Shown here piece by piece: positions 44,367-54,020 of a DNA stretch of 64,000 nt. The notes below the pieces were generated by a model, which worked only from the letters and a program-made list of their open reading frames with translations, was not told the origin of the DNA and did no database searches. Numbering within the stretch: the stretch's first letter is position 1; every line of letters starts with the position of its first letter. The stretch comes from Pseudomonadota bacterium (GTDB lineage Bacteria; Pseudomonadota; Alphaproteobacteria; Rickettsiales; UBA3002), in NCBI GenBank assembly GCA_040384265.1, contig JAZKJM010000001.1, positions 186,001 to 250,000 on the forward strand, given 5' to 3'. Both the position numbers and the translations under genes were made by a program.

Positions 44367-44633
44367 ATGGAATCGGCTGAAATGATGGATCTGGCGCGCG
44401 AAGGCATCTGGGTGCTGCTGCTCGTCAGCGCGCCGATGATGGTGACGGCGCTGGTGGTCGGGCTTGCGGTATCGCTGGTGCAGGCGCTGACACAGATTCA
44501 GGAGACCACCCTCACCTTCGTGCCAAAACTGGTGTCGATGTTGCTGGTCATGGTGCTGGCCATGCCCTACATGCTCCAATCGCTCGAAGATTACGGACAG
44601 AAACTGTTCGAGCGCATCGCCATCATCGAGTAA
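44367..44633 (+). CDS. fliQ: flagellar export gate protein FliQ
   Basis: An 88-aa protein with two membrane helices. It carries the family pattern LVSAPMMVTALVVGLAVSLVQALTQIQETTL in outline, with QALTQIQE and LTFVPKLVSML diagnostic. It is part of the FliPQR gate. A 114-bp gap separates it from fliE, including a CGTCATTGCGAGCAA fragment of a widespread repeat; no promoter was recognised there. Confidence 0.95.
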   Translation: MESAEMMDLAREGIWVLLLVSAPMMVTALVVGLAVSLVQALTQIQETTLTFVPKLVSMLLVMVLAMPYMLQSLEDYGQKLFERIAIIE

Positions 44634-44648
44634 GCGCGGGGCGCACGC

Positions 44649-45425
44649 ATGTCGATCAGCCTGCTCAACTATTTCGTGATATCGCAGCTGACGGCGTTTA
44701 TCTTCCTGTTCGCCCGCATCGGCGCGGCACTGATGGTGATGCCCGGCATCGGCGACCCCTATGTGTCGCCGCGCATGCGGCTGATTATCGCGGTTGCCAT
44801 CAGCATCGTGCTGACCCCGCTGATGCAGGACCGCATGCCCGCGATGCCAGATAGCATCATCACCCTCACGCTGTTTCTGATCGGCGAAATCCTGATCGGC
44901 GCGTTTATCGGCATGATCGCGCGGACGATCCTTTCGGCATTGCATACGGCGGGCACGATCATCGCCTACCAATCCTCGCTGGCGGTGTCGTCGATCTTCG
45001 ACCCCGTCACCGGCGCGCAGACGGCGGTGTTGAGTAATTTCATGACCATCGTGGCGATGACGCTGATGTTCATCCTCAACATTCACCACCTGCTCATCGC
45101 CTCGGTGGTGGAGAGCTACCAGCTGTTCGTGCCGGGCGTGTTCCCAAGCATCGAGGATATGTCGAAGCTGCAGATCCGCATGGTGGCCGATTGCTTTACG
45201 CTGGGTGTGCTGCTGGCAGCGCCGCATATTGTGTTCTCGTTCATCTTCAACCTGATGAACGGCCTGATGGCGCGGCTGATGCCCAACTTCCAGATTTTCT
45301 TCGTGATGATGAGCCCGCAAATCATCATCGCGTTTCTGCTGATGTTTGCCATCCTGCCGGTGGTGATGGAAGTGTTCGTTGATTTCATGCAAGACCAGCT
45401 CCAGTATTTTGTAGGGGATCGCTGA
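44649..45425 (+). CDS. fliR: flagellar export gate protein FliR
   Basis: A 258-aa membrane protein with five to six helices. Signatures are FLFARIGAALMVMPGIGDP, MRLIIAVAISIVLTPLM, GEILIGAFIGMIARTILSAL and VVSYQLF-like (VESYQLFVPG). It completes the FliPQR gate and hands over to FlhB, whose start overlaps its stop by 1 bp (TGATG). Confidence 0.95.
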   Translation: MSISLLNYFVISQLTAFIFLFARIGAALMVMPGIGDPYVSPRMRLIIAVAISIVLTPLMQDRMPAMPDSIITLTLFLIGEILIGAFIGMIARTILSALHTAGTIIAYQSSLAVSSIFDPVTGAQTAVLSNFMTIVAMTLMFILNIHHLLIASVVESYQLFVPGVFPSIEDMSKLQIRMVADCFTLGVLLAAPHIVFSFIFNLMNGLMARLMPNFQIFFVMMSPQIIIAFLLMFAILPVVMEVFVDFMQDQLQYFVGDR

Positions 45426-46561
45426 TGTCGGAAGATTCAGACGATTCCTCAAAAACCGAGGAACCTTCCCAGAAAAAACTCGATGAAGCCCGCAAGAAAG
45501 GGCAGATTCCCGCCAGCCGGGAACTGAACCATTTTTTTATGATGCTGGCAGCGACGTTCTTCGTGTTTGTGCTGGGGCCGCACATGGCACTCAAGATCAC
45601 GGATTTGCTGGCGCCGTTCATCACCAAACCCGAAGCCTTCGAGATGAGCGCCGCCGGGGTATCGATGACGCTGAACATGGTGGTGTTTGGCATGCTGGGC
45701 GCGCTGGCATTGCCGTTCCTACTCACCTTCGCGGGCGCGCTGGCCCCGGCGGTGCTGCAGCGAAAAATGGTCATCTCGGGCGAACATATCAAACCCAAGC
45801 TGAGCAAGATTTCGCCACTCGCCGGGGTGAAGCGCATTTTCGGGATGAAGGCGCTGATCGAGTTCATCAAGAACTTCATCAAAATATGCGTGGTCGGTAT
45901 CATCATCGCCTCGGTGGCGATGCCCTACCGCGAGCAGCTGCCGCAACTGCTGCATTCGCCCAACAAACTGACGATGTTTGTGTACGCCGAGAAAATCGCC
46001 GGGAAAATCCTGATCGCGGTCTGCATCTTCCTGTTCCTGCTCTCCATCGTCGATTACCTGTACCAGCGCTTCACGATCATGAAATCGCTGCGCATGAGCA
46101 AGCAGGAAATGAAAGACGAATACAAGCAGCAGGAAGGCGATCCGCATGTGAAGCAGAAGATCCGCCAGATGCGGCGCGAACGCGCCAAGAAACGCATGAT
46201 GGCCAACGTGCCCAAGGCGGATGTTATCATCACCAACCCCACCCACTTTGCGGTGGCATTGAAGTATGATGCGGCAACGATGGCAGCGCCCAAAGTGTTG
46301 GCCAAAGGAGCTGATGAGGTCGCCGCCCGCATCCGCGAACTGGCAACCAAGCACAAGGTGCCGATCGTGCGTAACCCGCCGCTGGCGCGGATTCTCTATG
46401 ACACCGCCGAAATCGATGAAGCGATCCCGGTCGAGCATTACCAGGCGGTGGCAAAAATCATCGGCTACGTCTACCGCCTGAAGGGCAAGACACCGGGCGC
46501 ACCACCGCCCAAAGGCAAGGGCGGAAAAACAAAAATGCCCACGCTGAAAATGAAGAAGTAG
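45425..46561 (+). CDS. flhB: flagellar export switch protein FlhB
   Basis: A 378-aa protein with four membrane helices and a cytoplasmic domain that switches export specificity. The N-terminus is SSKTEEPSQKKLDEARKKGQIP. The autocleavage motif is intact in ADVIITNPTHFAVALKYD near residue 268. The C-terminal NPPLARILYDTAEIDEAIP and YQAVAKIIGYVY are typical. The tail is Lys/Pro-rich. A second, domain-only FlhB-like gene lies in the divergent operon at 42179-42547. Confidence 0.96.
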   Translation: MSEDSDDSSKTEEPSQKKLDEARKKGQIPASRELNHFFMMLAATFFVFVLGPHMALKITDLLAPFITKPEAFEMSAAGVSMTLNMVVFGMLGALALPFLLTFAGALAPAVLQRKMVISGEHIKPKLSKISPLAGVKRIFGMKALIEFIKNFIKICVVGIIIASVAMPYREQLPQLLHSPNKLTMFVYAEKIAGKILIAVCIFLFLLSIVDYLYQRFTIMKSLRMSKQEMKDEYKQQEGDPHVKQKIRQMRRERAKKRMMANVPKADVIITNPTHFAVALKYDAATMAAPKVLAKGADEVAARIRELATKHKVPIVRNPPLARILYDTAEIDEAIPVEHYQAVAKIIGYVYRLKGKTPGAPPPKGKGGKTKMPTLKMKK

Positions 46562-46646
46562 CGGCGCACCGGCCATGCGCGACTATATCTGTTGCCAAAC
46601 CCCATGGCTTTGCTAATGGTTATGCATCAAATGAAAGAGCCCGCGC

Positions 46647-47624
46647 ATGCGTTTTAGTGAAATGGACTCCATGAACTCCGACCAGCTGGATTTTGTCCCA
46701 CGCGGTGATCGCAACCAGATTTTCAAACTCATCCTCGCATTTGTGCTCACCATCGCCGTGATTTTCGTGCTGGCTTATGCGCCGCTGGGGCTGGAGCTTT
46801 ACGCACCCCTGCTGGCCATTGTGCTTGTCGCGGTGCTGTGCCTGTATACGGTCGCCAGCAAACAAATCAGCATGGATAAGGTGATGTCGGCGGAATACCA
46901 GCTGATGCTGTTTTCGCAGGCGGCCACCCTCAATGCCAGCTTCTGCCTGTTCGTGCGGCGCGATGGCACGATTGTGTTCGCCAATGATGGGCTGAGCCGG
47001 GTGTTCCCGCACTTTGATTATTCGCAATCCCAGGCACTCGAAGGGCTGTTCGCGCAGAGCAATGTGCGTAAAGTAGACCGCGAGCGCATTCTCGGTGCGC
47101 TGCTCAGCAACAGCAGCGACCATATTATTTTCCCCATCGAAGGCCTGAACGGCGAGAGCAAGGATTACATCGTGACGGTGGATCCCCTCACCCGCCCGAG
47201 CGGTTTCTGCGTCATCCGCGGGCGCGAATATCTCGGCCAGCGCGCCGGCGCCCAGCGCATGCCCGATATGCTGCGCTCGACCTCACTCGACAAGCTGGAG
47301 CATTTGCTGACCACCAGCACCGCCGCCCAATATGTGACGGATAACTTCGGTAAGTTCGAATATGCCAATCCCGCTTTCGCCGCGCTGCTGGGCTATGCAC
47401 CCGGCGATATTCTCGATGCAAAACTGAGCCTGCACCACCTCGTCGTCACGCTGGGTGAACAGGTGATGACCGAGGAATACATGCTCAGCGATTATAGCGG
47501 CGAGGCCTCGCTGCTGCACCGCAACGGCTCATATGTGCAGGCGACGCTGTCACAATCGGCGCTGCGCGACGCGGCGGGCAAGGTGATCGGCGCCACCGGC
47601 ACACTCGCCGGGCAGGCCGCCTAG
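46647..47624 (+). CDS. cckA: membrane and PAS part of a split CckA kinase
   Basis: A 325-aa protein with two N-terminal membrane helices (LILAFVLTIAVIFVLAYAP and LLAIVLVAVLCLYTV) and two PAS-like modules (about 85-190 with LFVRRDGTIVFANDG, and 215-320 with YVTDNFGKFEYANPAFAALLGY). This is the sensory front end of alphaproteobacterial CckA. It ends at a TAG at 47622. After a single CCC codon the kinase part begins in the same frame at 47628. Together they would make about 863 aa. Either the kinase is made as two proteins, or the TAG is read through, or it is a mutation or sequence error. Confidence 0.82.
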   Translation: MRFSEMDSMNSDQLDFVPRGDRNQIFKLILAFVLTIAVIFVLAYAPLGLELYAPLLAIVLVAVLCLYTVASKQISMDKVMSAEYQLMLFSQAATLNASFCLFVRRDGTIVFANDGLSRVFPHFDYSQSQALEGLFAQSNVRKVDRERILGALLSNSSDHIIFPIEGLNGESKDYIVTVDPLTRPSGFCVIRGREYLGQRAGAQRMPDMLRSTSLDKLEHLLTTSTAAQYVTDNFGKFEYANPAFAALLGYAPGDILDAKLSLHHLVVTLGEQVMTEEYMLSDYSGEASLLHRNGSYVQATLSQSALRDAAGKVIGATGTLAGQAA

Positions 47625-47627
47625 CCC

Positions 47628-49238
47628 ATGCCACACCCACTGACACACGGGCTTGGATTTTCCGAAGCCAAAGCCACCGGCCTCAGCATCAACAGCTTTG
47701 TGGAACTCTCCCCCATTGCGATTGTGCGCCTCGATCACGCGGGCCACATCATCGAGGCCAACCGCTCGTTCCACACGCTGATGAACCATGTGCTGCCGCT
47801 GGATCGCTGCATCACCCTCAGCGAATTCATCGATGCCGAAGACCGCACCCGCTTTGCGGATGCCTTCCGCCGCACCCTCGCCAACGAGGTGGTGCCGCCG
47901 ATTTCGCTGACGCTGCGGTTGAACGAGGATGCAATCGTGATCGTGCACACCTATTTCAGCCTCATGCATCCGGGCGCGGGCCATGAGCCGGTGCCGGTGC
48001 TGCATATGATCGACCAGACCGAGCAGAAAAATCTCGAACTGCGCTTCTCGCACAGCCAGAAAATGCAGGCGGTCGGCCAGCTCGCCGGCGGCGTGGCGCA
48101 TGATTTCAACAACCTGCTGACCGCAATGATCGGCTTTTCGGATCTGCTGCTGATGCGCCACCCGGCGGGTGACCCATCCTTTGCCGATATCATGCAAATT
48201 AAGCAGAACGCCAACCGCGCCGCCAACCTTGTGCGCCAGCTGCTCGCCTTCTCGCGTCGCCAGACGCTGCAGCCCAAGACGGTGGACCTCACCGAAGTGC
48301 TCGCCGAGCTGAGCAACCTCATCCGCCGCCTGATCGGCGAGAATATCCAGATGAAAATGCTCCATGGCCGCGAACTGGGCATGGTCAAGGCCGACCAGGG
48401 CCAGCTGGAGCAAGTCATCATCAACCTCGCCGTCAATGCGCGCGACGCGATGAAGGGCGGCGGCACCCTCACCATCCGCAGCAGCAATGTCACCATTGAA
48501 TCGCCCGACGCGCTCGACCGCGACCTCATCGCCCCGACGGAGGACGAAGTGATTGTGCCCGGCGATTACGTGCTGGTGGAAGTCAGCGACACCGGCTCAG
48601 GCATTCCGCCGGAAATTGTAAAAAACATCTTCGAGCCATTTTTCTCGACCAAGGAAGTCGGCTCCGGCACCGGGCTTGGGCTCTCGACCTGCTACGGCAT
48701 CATCAAGCAAACCGGCGGCTATATCTTCGTGAAAACGGAGCTGGGCGTGGGCACCAGCTTCAACCTCTACTTCAAACGCTTCGAGGCGGATGCCACGCAA
48801 GCCACCACCACCGAGACGCATGAAGAAAAATCCGGCGGCGACCTGACCGGCCGCGCCACCGTGCTGCTGGTCGAGGATGAAACGCCGGTACGCATTTTCG
48901 CCGCCCGCGCACTGCGCAACAAAGGCTATCAGGTGCTGGAAGCCGATTCCGGCGAAAACGCCATCGAGGTTTTTTCTGAATCCGCCGCCACCATCGACCT
49001 CATCATCAGCGATGTGATGATGCCCGGCATCAACGGCCCACAAATGATCGCAACACTGTATGACACCCATGCCGAGCGAATGAAAAACATCCGCGTGGTG
49101 TTCATCTCCGGTTATGCGGAGGACGCTTTTGTCGATAGTTTCGGCAGCGAGCGGGCCTTTAATTTTCTGCCCAAGCCCTTCACGCTCAAGCAGCTGGCCA
49201 GCAAGGTCAAAGAAGTGATCGACGGAACCGCGGATTAA
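47628..49238 (+). CDS. cckA: CckA kinase/receiver part (PAS-HisKA-HATPase-REC)
   Basis: A 536-aa hybrid histidine kinase controlling the cell cycle (CtrA pathway in Caulobacter). The order is a PAS domain (about 20-125), HisKA with the phospho-acceptor His in [20 protein letters not shown], HATPase with [11 protein letters not shown] and [12 protein letters not shown], and a C-terminal receiver with [10 protein letters not shown] and the phospho-Asp in [36 protein letters not shown] is a CckA hallmark. It lacks membrane helices, which are in the preceding ORF of the same frame. There is no good ribosome binding site before its ATG. Its stop overlaps that of the convergent pilin gene in TTAA. 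Confidence 0.93.
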   Translation: MPHPLTHGLGFSEAKATGLSINSFVELSPIAIVRLDHAGHIIEANRSFHTLMNHVLPLDRCITLSEFIDAEDRTRFADAFRRTLANEVVPPISLTLRLNEDAIVIVHTYFSLMHPGAGHEPVPVLHMIDQTEQKNLELRFSHSQKMQAVGQLAGGVAHDFNNLLTAMIGFSDLLLMRHPAGDPSFADIMQIKQNANRAANLVRQLLAFSRRQTLQPKTVDLTEVLAELSNLIRRLIGENIQMKMLHGRELGMVKADQGQLEQVIINLAVNARDAMKGGGTLTIRSSNVTIESPDALDRDLIAPTEDEVIVPGDYVLVEVSDTGSGIPPEIVKNIFEPFFSTKEVGSGTGLGLSTCYGIIKQTGGYIFVKTELGVGTSFNLYFKRFEADATQATTTETHEEKSGGDLTGRATVLLVEDETPVRIFAARALRNKGYQVLEADSGENAIEVFSESAATIDLIISDVMMPGINGPQMIATLYDTHAERMKNIRVVFISGYAEDAFVDSFGSERAFNFLPKPFTLKQLASKVKEVIDGTAD

Positions 49239-50077
49239 TAGCCGGTCTTAATCAGGAACGTACAGACAGTGCCCGCATTGCTCAGGTTGTAAACCGCAGT
49301 GCTGGCGGATGCGGTCGTGCTGCAATTGGGAACGCTGGCATTGCTGGTGGGATAGCTGATGATTTTGCCATAGCCGGGGCGCCCATCATCCAGCTTACTA
49401 TCGATGTTCCACGCCTCTTCCGCTTTGATGACCGGCGCACCAGTGCTGTTATTGTTATCCGCGCCGAAGAACAGGAAATTGCCAACACTGTCGCCAAAGA
49501 AATCAACCGTGGTGACCGGGGTATTGAAATAAGTAACATAGTAACCCGCCTTGGCGATTTTGCTGCGCGGCACGTTGGTGCCAATCACCGGCTGCTCTAC
49601 TGGCGTCCCACCACCGCCACCCGCAACGCCGGTATAGGTGCCCTCGATCAACCCGGCATTGGCCATATGCTGCCAGAAACGGAAACGCTCGCTCACCGTT
49701 GTGCCGCCATCCACCGTGCCGATCTGGCCATCACCATTGCCGTCGCAGGTGGCCGCGCTGGTGCTGGAAGTGGTGCGGCAGGTGGCCGGGGTGGCGTGGG
49801 CCGCGCCCCAGAAGCTGATCGCGTTGGCCATATCGCCCGGCAGCGCGAAATATTTGTCGCGGAAGGTGCCCATCGCAGTGATATAACGCTGGCTATCGCT
49901 GATGACGCTGCGCATTTCCGACGCGCGAATGAGCGACTGGCCGGATAAAATCCCCCCAACCAACAGACCGAGAATGACCAGCACAATCGACAGCTCAACG
50001 AGAGAGAATGCGCTCTTTCCGATTTTCCGGGATCGATTATCCACCTGAAGAATCATATGAAATACAACCAAAAGCAT
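49235..50077 (-). CDS. type IV pilin-like secreted protein, paralogue of 95-937
   Basis: A 280-aa prepilin with a leader ending KIGKSA, then FSLVELSIVLVILGLLVGG with the Glu at mature position 5. As in the paralogue, Ala replaces Gly before the cleavage site. The mature part has TFRDKYFALPGDMANAISFWG, a CDGNGDGQIG loop and EEAWNIDSKLDDGRPGYG. The start at 50077 gives a 23-residue leader; an ATG at 50056 would give 16 residues. It is convergent with cckA and divergent from recA. Confidence 0.85.
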   Translation of the reverse strand: MLLVVFHMILQVDNRSRKIGKSAFSLVELSIVLVILGLLVGGILSGQSLIRASEMRSVISDSQRYITAMGTFRDKYFALPGDMANAISFWGAAHATPATCRTTSSTSAATCDGNGDGQIGTVDGGTTVSERFRFWQHMANAGLIEGTYTGVAGGGGGTPVEQPVIGTNVPRSKIAKAGYYVTYFNTPVTTVDFFGDSVGNFLFFGADNNNSTGAPVIKAEEAWNIDSKLDDGRPGYGKIISYPTSNASVPNCSTTASASTAVYNLSNAGTVCTFLIKTGY

Positions 50078-50227
50078 CTCCCCTTAGCCTCGGTCAGAAT
50101 ACGCCCAATCATGGGATAACTCAAGCGCCATATGCCGCCGCAGCGCAGCAAAGACACACCGCGCCGCGAGTTTTGCACATGGCCGTACGATTGTTGATTT
50201 TTGTCGTTGTAGCGGGCGATTTCGTGA

Positions 50228-50246
50228 TGTACATAATATCTGTACA
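50228..50246. promoter_or_regulatory. candidate operator upstream of recA
   Basis: TGTACA, seven bases, TGTACA. Each 6-mer is itself a palindrome and the pair sits 39 bp upstream of the recA ATG. It could be an SOS-type site, but it does not match the usual alphaproteobacterial GTTC-N7-GTTC box. Confidence 0.45.
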
Positions 50247-50284
50247 GAATTCAAGTTTGCCCACGAACGAGCCAAGGAGCTGCC

Positions 50285-51370
<1,086 letters not shown>

Positions 51371-51392
51371 GCAGCATTTCACGTCACACGGC

Positions 51393-51429
51393 AAAGCGGC
51401 ATTCCAGCGATGGGATGCCGCTTTTCTTT
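51393..51429 (+). terminator. rho-independent terminator of recA
   Basis: AAAGCGGCATTCC and GGGATGCCGCTTT pair over 13 bp (one mismatch region) around AGCGAT, followed by TCTTTA. It lies about 25 bp past the recA stop. Confidence 0.88.
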
Positions 51430-51458
51430 ATAGCCATGTGCACCAATAAACGCCCAGG

Positions 51459-51602
51459 CTGTCATCCCGGCCTTGCGCCGGACCCGGAGCGAAGCGGAGA
51501 GAGGCGAAGCCAATCTCCCGCCGATTGCGCTCCATTCTGATGGATATCCCGGCACACTCGTAGCGAAGCGAAGAGAGGCGAAGCCAACGCCGGGATGACA
51601 AC
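51459..51602. repeat. REP-like element with direct repeats
   Basis: Ends are TGTCATCCCGG and CCGGGATGACA in mirror. Inside are two direct copies of a GCGAAGCGgAGAGAGGCGAAGCC-like block near 51487 and 51553. It lies between convergent genes and between two copies of a terminator-like hairpin. Confidence 0.75.
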
Positions 51603-51638
51603 GGCTCTCTTATGTTTGTAAGGGTGTATATCTATAGC

Positions 51639-51676
51639 GAAGCGGCATTTCAGCGGTGGGGTGCCGCTTTTCTTTA
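51639..51676 (+). terminator. second terminator-like hairpin, copy of the recA terminator
   Basis: AGCGGCATTTC and GGGGTGCCGCTTT form a stem close to that at 51393-51429, followed by TCTTTAG. No plus-strand gene ends here, so it looks like a duplicate of the recA terminator. Confidence 0.65.
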
Positions 51677-51693
51677 GTGATCGTTGAAAAGCC

Positions 51694-52902
51694 CTAGGCG
51701 CGGGCGGTGGCCACGACAGGTTCCGGTGGCGCGGTGGTGACGCGCGCGGCCCAGCTTTGGGGCGTCACGTTGGGGTCATCGTTCTGGCGGGCATGGTAGG
51801 CGTCAACATCATGCTCCTTCACACCAAACACCCGGCCGACGGTTTTGGTGAGCGGCACCACCACATGTTTCCCGGCGGTGCGATCCCACGCATGGGCCTT
51901 ATCGGGCGCAGCAGCGCGCGCACCAAACACGGTGAGCGCGGTGACACCCGCCCCCACCGCCTTCATCCGCGCAAACTGGCCAATAGTAATGTCTTTTTCG
52001 AGGTGCAACTTCATCGCCCCATAATGCAGGCCGATGGAGAATACGGTCCATGCCCCCATCTGCGGCAGGTGCTTTATCTCGTAGCGGTAGAGCTCCTGCG
52101 CATGGGCGACCACTTCCTGATTGTCATCATCCAGCCCGCGCTTGGCACCCCATTTATGGGCTGCATGCTCCGCTCCGCGACGAAATACGCCACCCACGAC
52201 CGGCTCCATCGCGCGGCCAATCCCGTCCATCATCCCAGGCGCACAACGCTGGAGTGGAATGGTGACAAGCGCCGCCCCAACATCGCCAATCGCCTCGCCC
52301 GCAATCCAGTGACCGGCGGTTTTCCATGTCAGGTTTTTGATGGTGGTGGGGATATGCTTGATGTTCCAGACCAGCTTACCAAAGAACGAAAGCTCCGCGG
52401 GTGCATGGTGGTGCCCCACATGCGCCGCGGCGCTGCTCGCCGTGGATGCGCTATGCGAATACGATGACGCAGTGGATGCTTTGGCACCGCCGCCGCCCGC
52501 CACATGGAGGTCGTCGCAGCCGGGCACGGCGCATCCCATTTTTTGCGCCTCACCCGAATTCAACATACCAGTAAACATCCCTTTCTTTGGGGATGCAGCT
52601 GCAGGTGCCGCAGCAGGCGGCGGCGCGGCGGGGGATGGCGCCGCCGATGATGACGCATAGTAGGTGCCGCCGCTCGACACCGCGGCGGGCGCCGGTTTTT
52701 CATGCGCGTGGCTGTGACCAATATCCCAACCGGTGAGCGCCTGAATGGCTGGAACCACGATAAAATCCGTCAACGACAGGCAGGTGAAGGTGTGATTCAG
52801 GGTGTAAATCACATCTTCCGCGCGCTGCTGCGGGGTTTTGGCCCGCTCGCGTTGCTTGGGGGTCAGCACGGTGGTTTGCTGCAATTCAGGGGCCAGCGCC
52901 AT
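51694..52902 (-). CDS. protein of unknown function, second gene of a dyad-controlled operon
   Basis: A 402-aa protein of no recognised family. It starts MALAPELQQTTVLTPKQRERAK and has a hydrophobic stretch SLTDFIVVPAIQALTGW, a long Ala/Pro/Ser-rich and His-containing linker (about 65-160), and a C-terminal half with possible membrane or hydrophobic helices such as IGDVGAALVTIPLQ and GAGVTALTVFGARAA. GGAGG lies 7 nt before the ATG at 52902, overlapping the previous gene's TGA by 1 bp. Two Cys-containing motifs (GCAVPGCDD) occur mid-protein. It may be membrane-associated. Confidence 0.75.
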   Translation of the reverse strand: MALAPELQQTTVLTPKQRERAKTPQQRAEDVIYTLNHTFTCLSLTDFIVVPAIQALTGWDIGHSHAHEKPAPAAVSSGGTYYASSSAAPSPAAPPPAAAPAAASPKKGMFTGMLNSGEAQKMGCAVPGCDDLHVAGGGGAKASTASSYSHSASTASSAAAHVGHHHAPAELSFFGKLVWNIKHIPTTIKNLTWKTAGHWIAGEAIGDVGAALVTIPLQRCAPGMMDGIGRAMEPVVGGVFRRGAEHAAHKWGAKRGLDDDNQEVVAHAQELYRYEIKHLPQMGAWTVFSIGLHYGAMKLHLEKDITIGQFARMKAVGAGVTALTVFGARAAAPDKAHAWDRTAGKHVVVPLTKTVGRVFGVKEHDVDAYHARQNDDPNVTPQSWAARVTTAPPEPVVATARA

Positions 52903-53735
52903 CATACCACCTCCATCGCGAGGTCGGCGGCGTTCACGGTGCCACGGTAGTTTTTGGGGCCGCTGACGCTGCTGGCGGGCGGTGGTGCGGGTGCCGCTGG
53001 GGCCGGTGCTGGGGCATGTTTCTGCTGGGCGGCCTGCACGGTGCCGCGCATCGCCTGGGTATAAATTGCGCCACCGGGCTTCACCGCATCGGCCACGGCC
53101 TTTGCGCGCACTTGCCGGTCTTCCAGCCATGTCGCCGCGAAGTTTTCAAGCACCTCACCACTGGCTTGCGGCCATGCGGTGGCCAGCGCATGTACCAGCG
53201 GTGCCCGCAGGCGGCCTGCCGGTCTGAACAGTTCAGACAGCGCCTGATGGCCGATCTGGTGGCCCATCATGCTCATCCCGGCATGGATCGGCGGTTCCGC
53301 CCCGCCCCGGGCATTCAACTGAACGAAACCGTTCACGATCACCGCCACCTTATCGGCCGGAAGCTGGTATGGTGCGGCACGCGGCGCGGGCTGCGCGGCC
53401 GCCGCACGGGCACTGGCGATAAACGCCGGATCGGCGAGCGTGCGCACGCATTGCTGCGCATCCGCAATGCGGTGCTGGATCACATTTTCGATCTGCAGAT
53501 GGGCCTGCTCCATCGTCACGGCATAGGCCGGATTCGGCTGTTGAACGGCCACTTCCTTGATGTAGCCGTCCGCCATCGCGTGGATGAAGGCATGGTCGGT
53601 TAGCGCTTTGGCAAGCGCCACCTGCTCGCCGACAAACTGGGCGATAACGGCGGACTCCGCCTGCCCGCGCGCGGCGCCCTCACGCATGCGCGACGCAATG
53701 CGCACGCGAAGCGCATCCAGCTGGTCTGCCGACAT
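52902..53735 (-). CDS. protein of unknown function, first gene of a dyad-controlled operon
   Basis: A 277-aa protein. The N-terminal half is helical with LDALRVRIASRMREGAARGQ and AVIAQFVGEQVALAKAL. The C-terminal part has an Ala/Pro-rich linker (QKHAPAPAPAAPAPPP). No family was recognised. The first ATG at 53735 lacks a ribosome binding site. In the same frame, AGGAG lies 6 nt before an ATC codon at 53798, and the extra residues (IATALAAFLPISGAPAAP) look like a signal sequence, so a non-standard start is possible. It is coupled to the downstream gene by a 1-bp overlap. Confidence 0.75.
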   Translation of the reverse strand: MSADQLDALRVRIASRMREGAARGQAESAVIAQFVGEQVALAKALTDHAFIHAMADGYIKEVAVQQPNPAYAVTMEQAHLQIENVIQHRIADAQQCVRTLADPAFIASARAAAAQPAPRAAPYQLPADKVAVIVNGFVQLNARGGAEPPIHAGMSMMGHQIGHQALSELFRPAGRLRAPLVHALATAWPQASGEVLENFAATWLEDRQVRAKAVADAVKPGGAIYTQAMRGTVQAAQQKHAPAPAPAAPAPPPASSVSGPKNYRGTVNAADLAMEVV

Positions 53736-53830
53736 AGTGGCCGTGGGCGCCGCTGGGGCGCCTGAAATGGGCAGGAAAGCTGCGAGTGCGGTGGCGATGC
53801 GATACTCCTGAATAGAAACCGATGACCGCC

Positions 53831-53859
53831 TTAATTGCGAATCGTTCGCAACAAGTCAA
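53831..53859 (-). promoter_or_regulatory. promoter with an operator in its spacer
   Basis: Reading the minus strand, TTGACT (53859-53854), a 17-bp spacer and AATTAA. The -35 is good and the -10 is weak. The dyad at 53836-53850 fills the spacer, the layout expected of a repressor-controlled promoter. Confidence 0.55.
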
Positions 53860-53891
53860 TCCATAAGATGATTTTATGCGAATTATTCGCA
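53836..53891. promoter_or_regulatory. paired 15-bp dyads TGCGAA-N3-TTCGCA
   Basis: Two perfect dyads with identical arms: TGCGAATCGTTCGCA at 53836-53850 and TGCGAATTATTCGCA at 53877-53891. The centres are 41 bp apart, close to four helical turns, so two protein dimers could bind the same DNA face. They lie between the unknown operon and alaS. Confidence 0.75.
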
Positions 53892-54020
53892 CAAACATAA
53901 TGAAGATTGTGTGACAGTCCCATCATATTAACGTTTCAAAGCCGCCTGTTTCCTGACTTTTTACTTGCCGCCATCCCCTGCTCCGCGATATGGGTTTGAC
54001 CTTCGATTTCAGAGGAAGTT

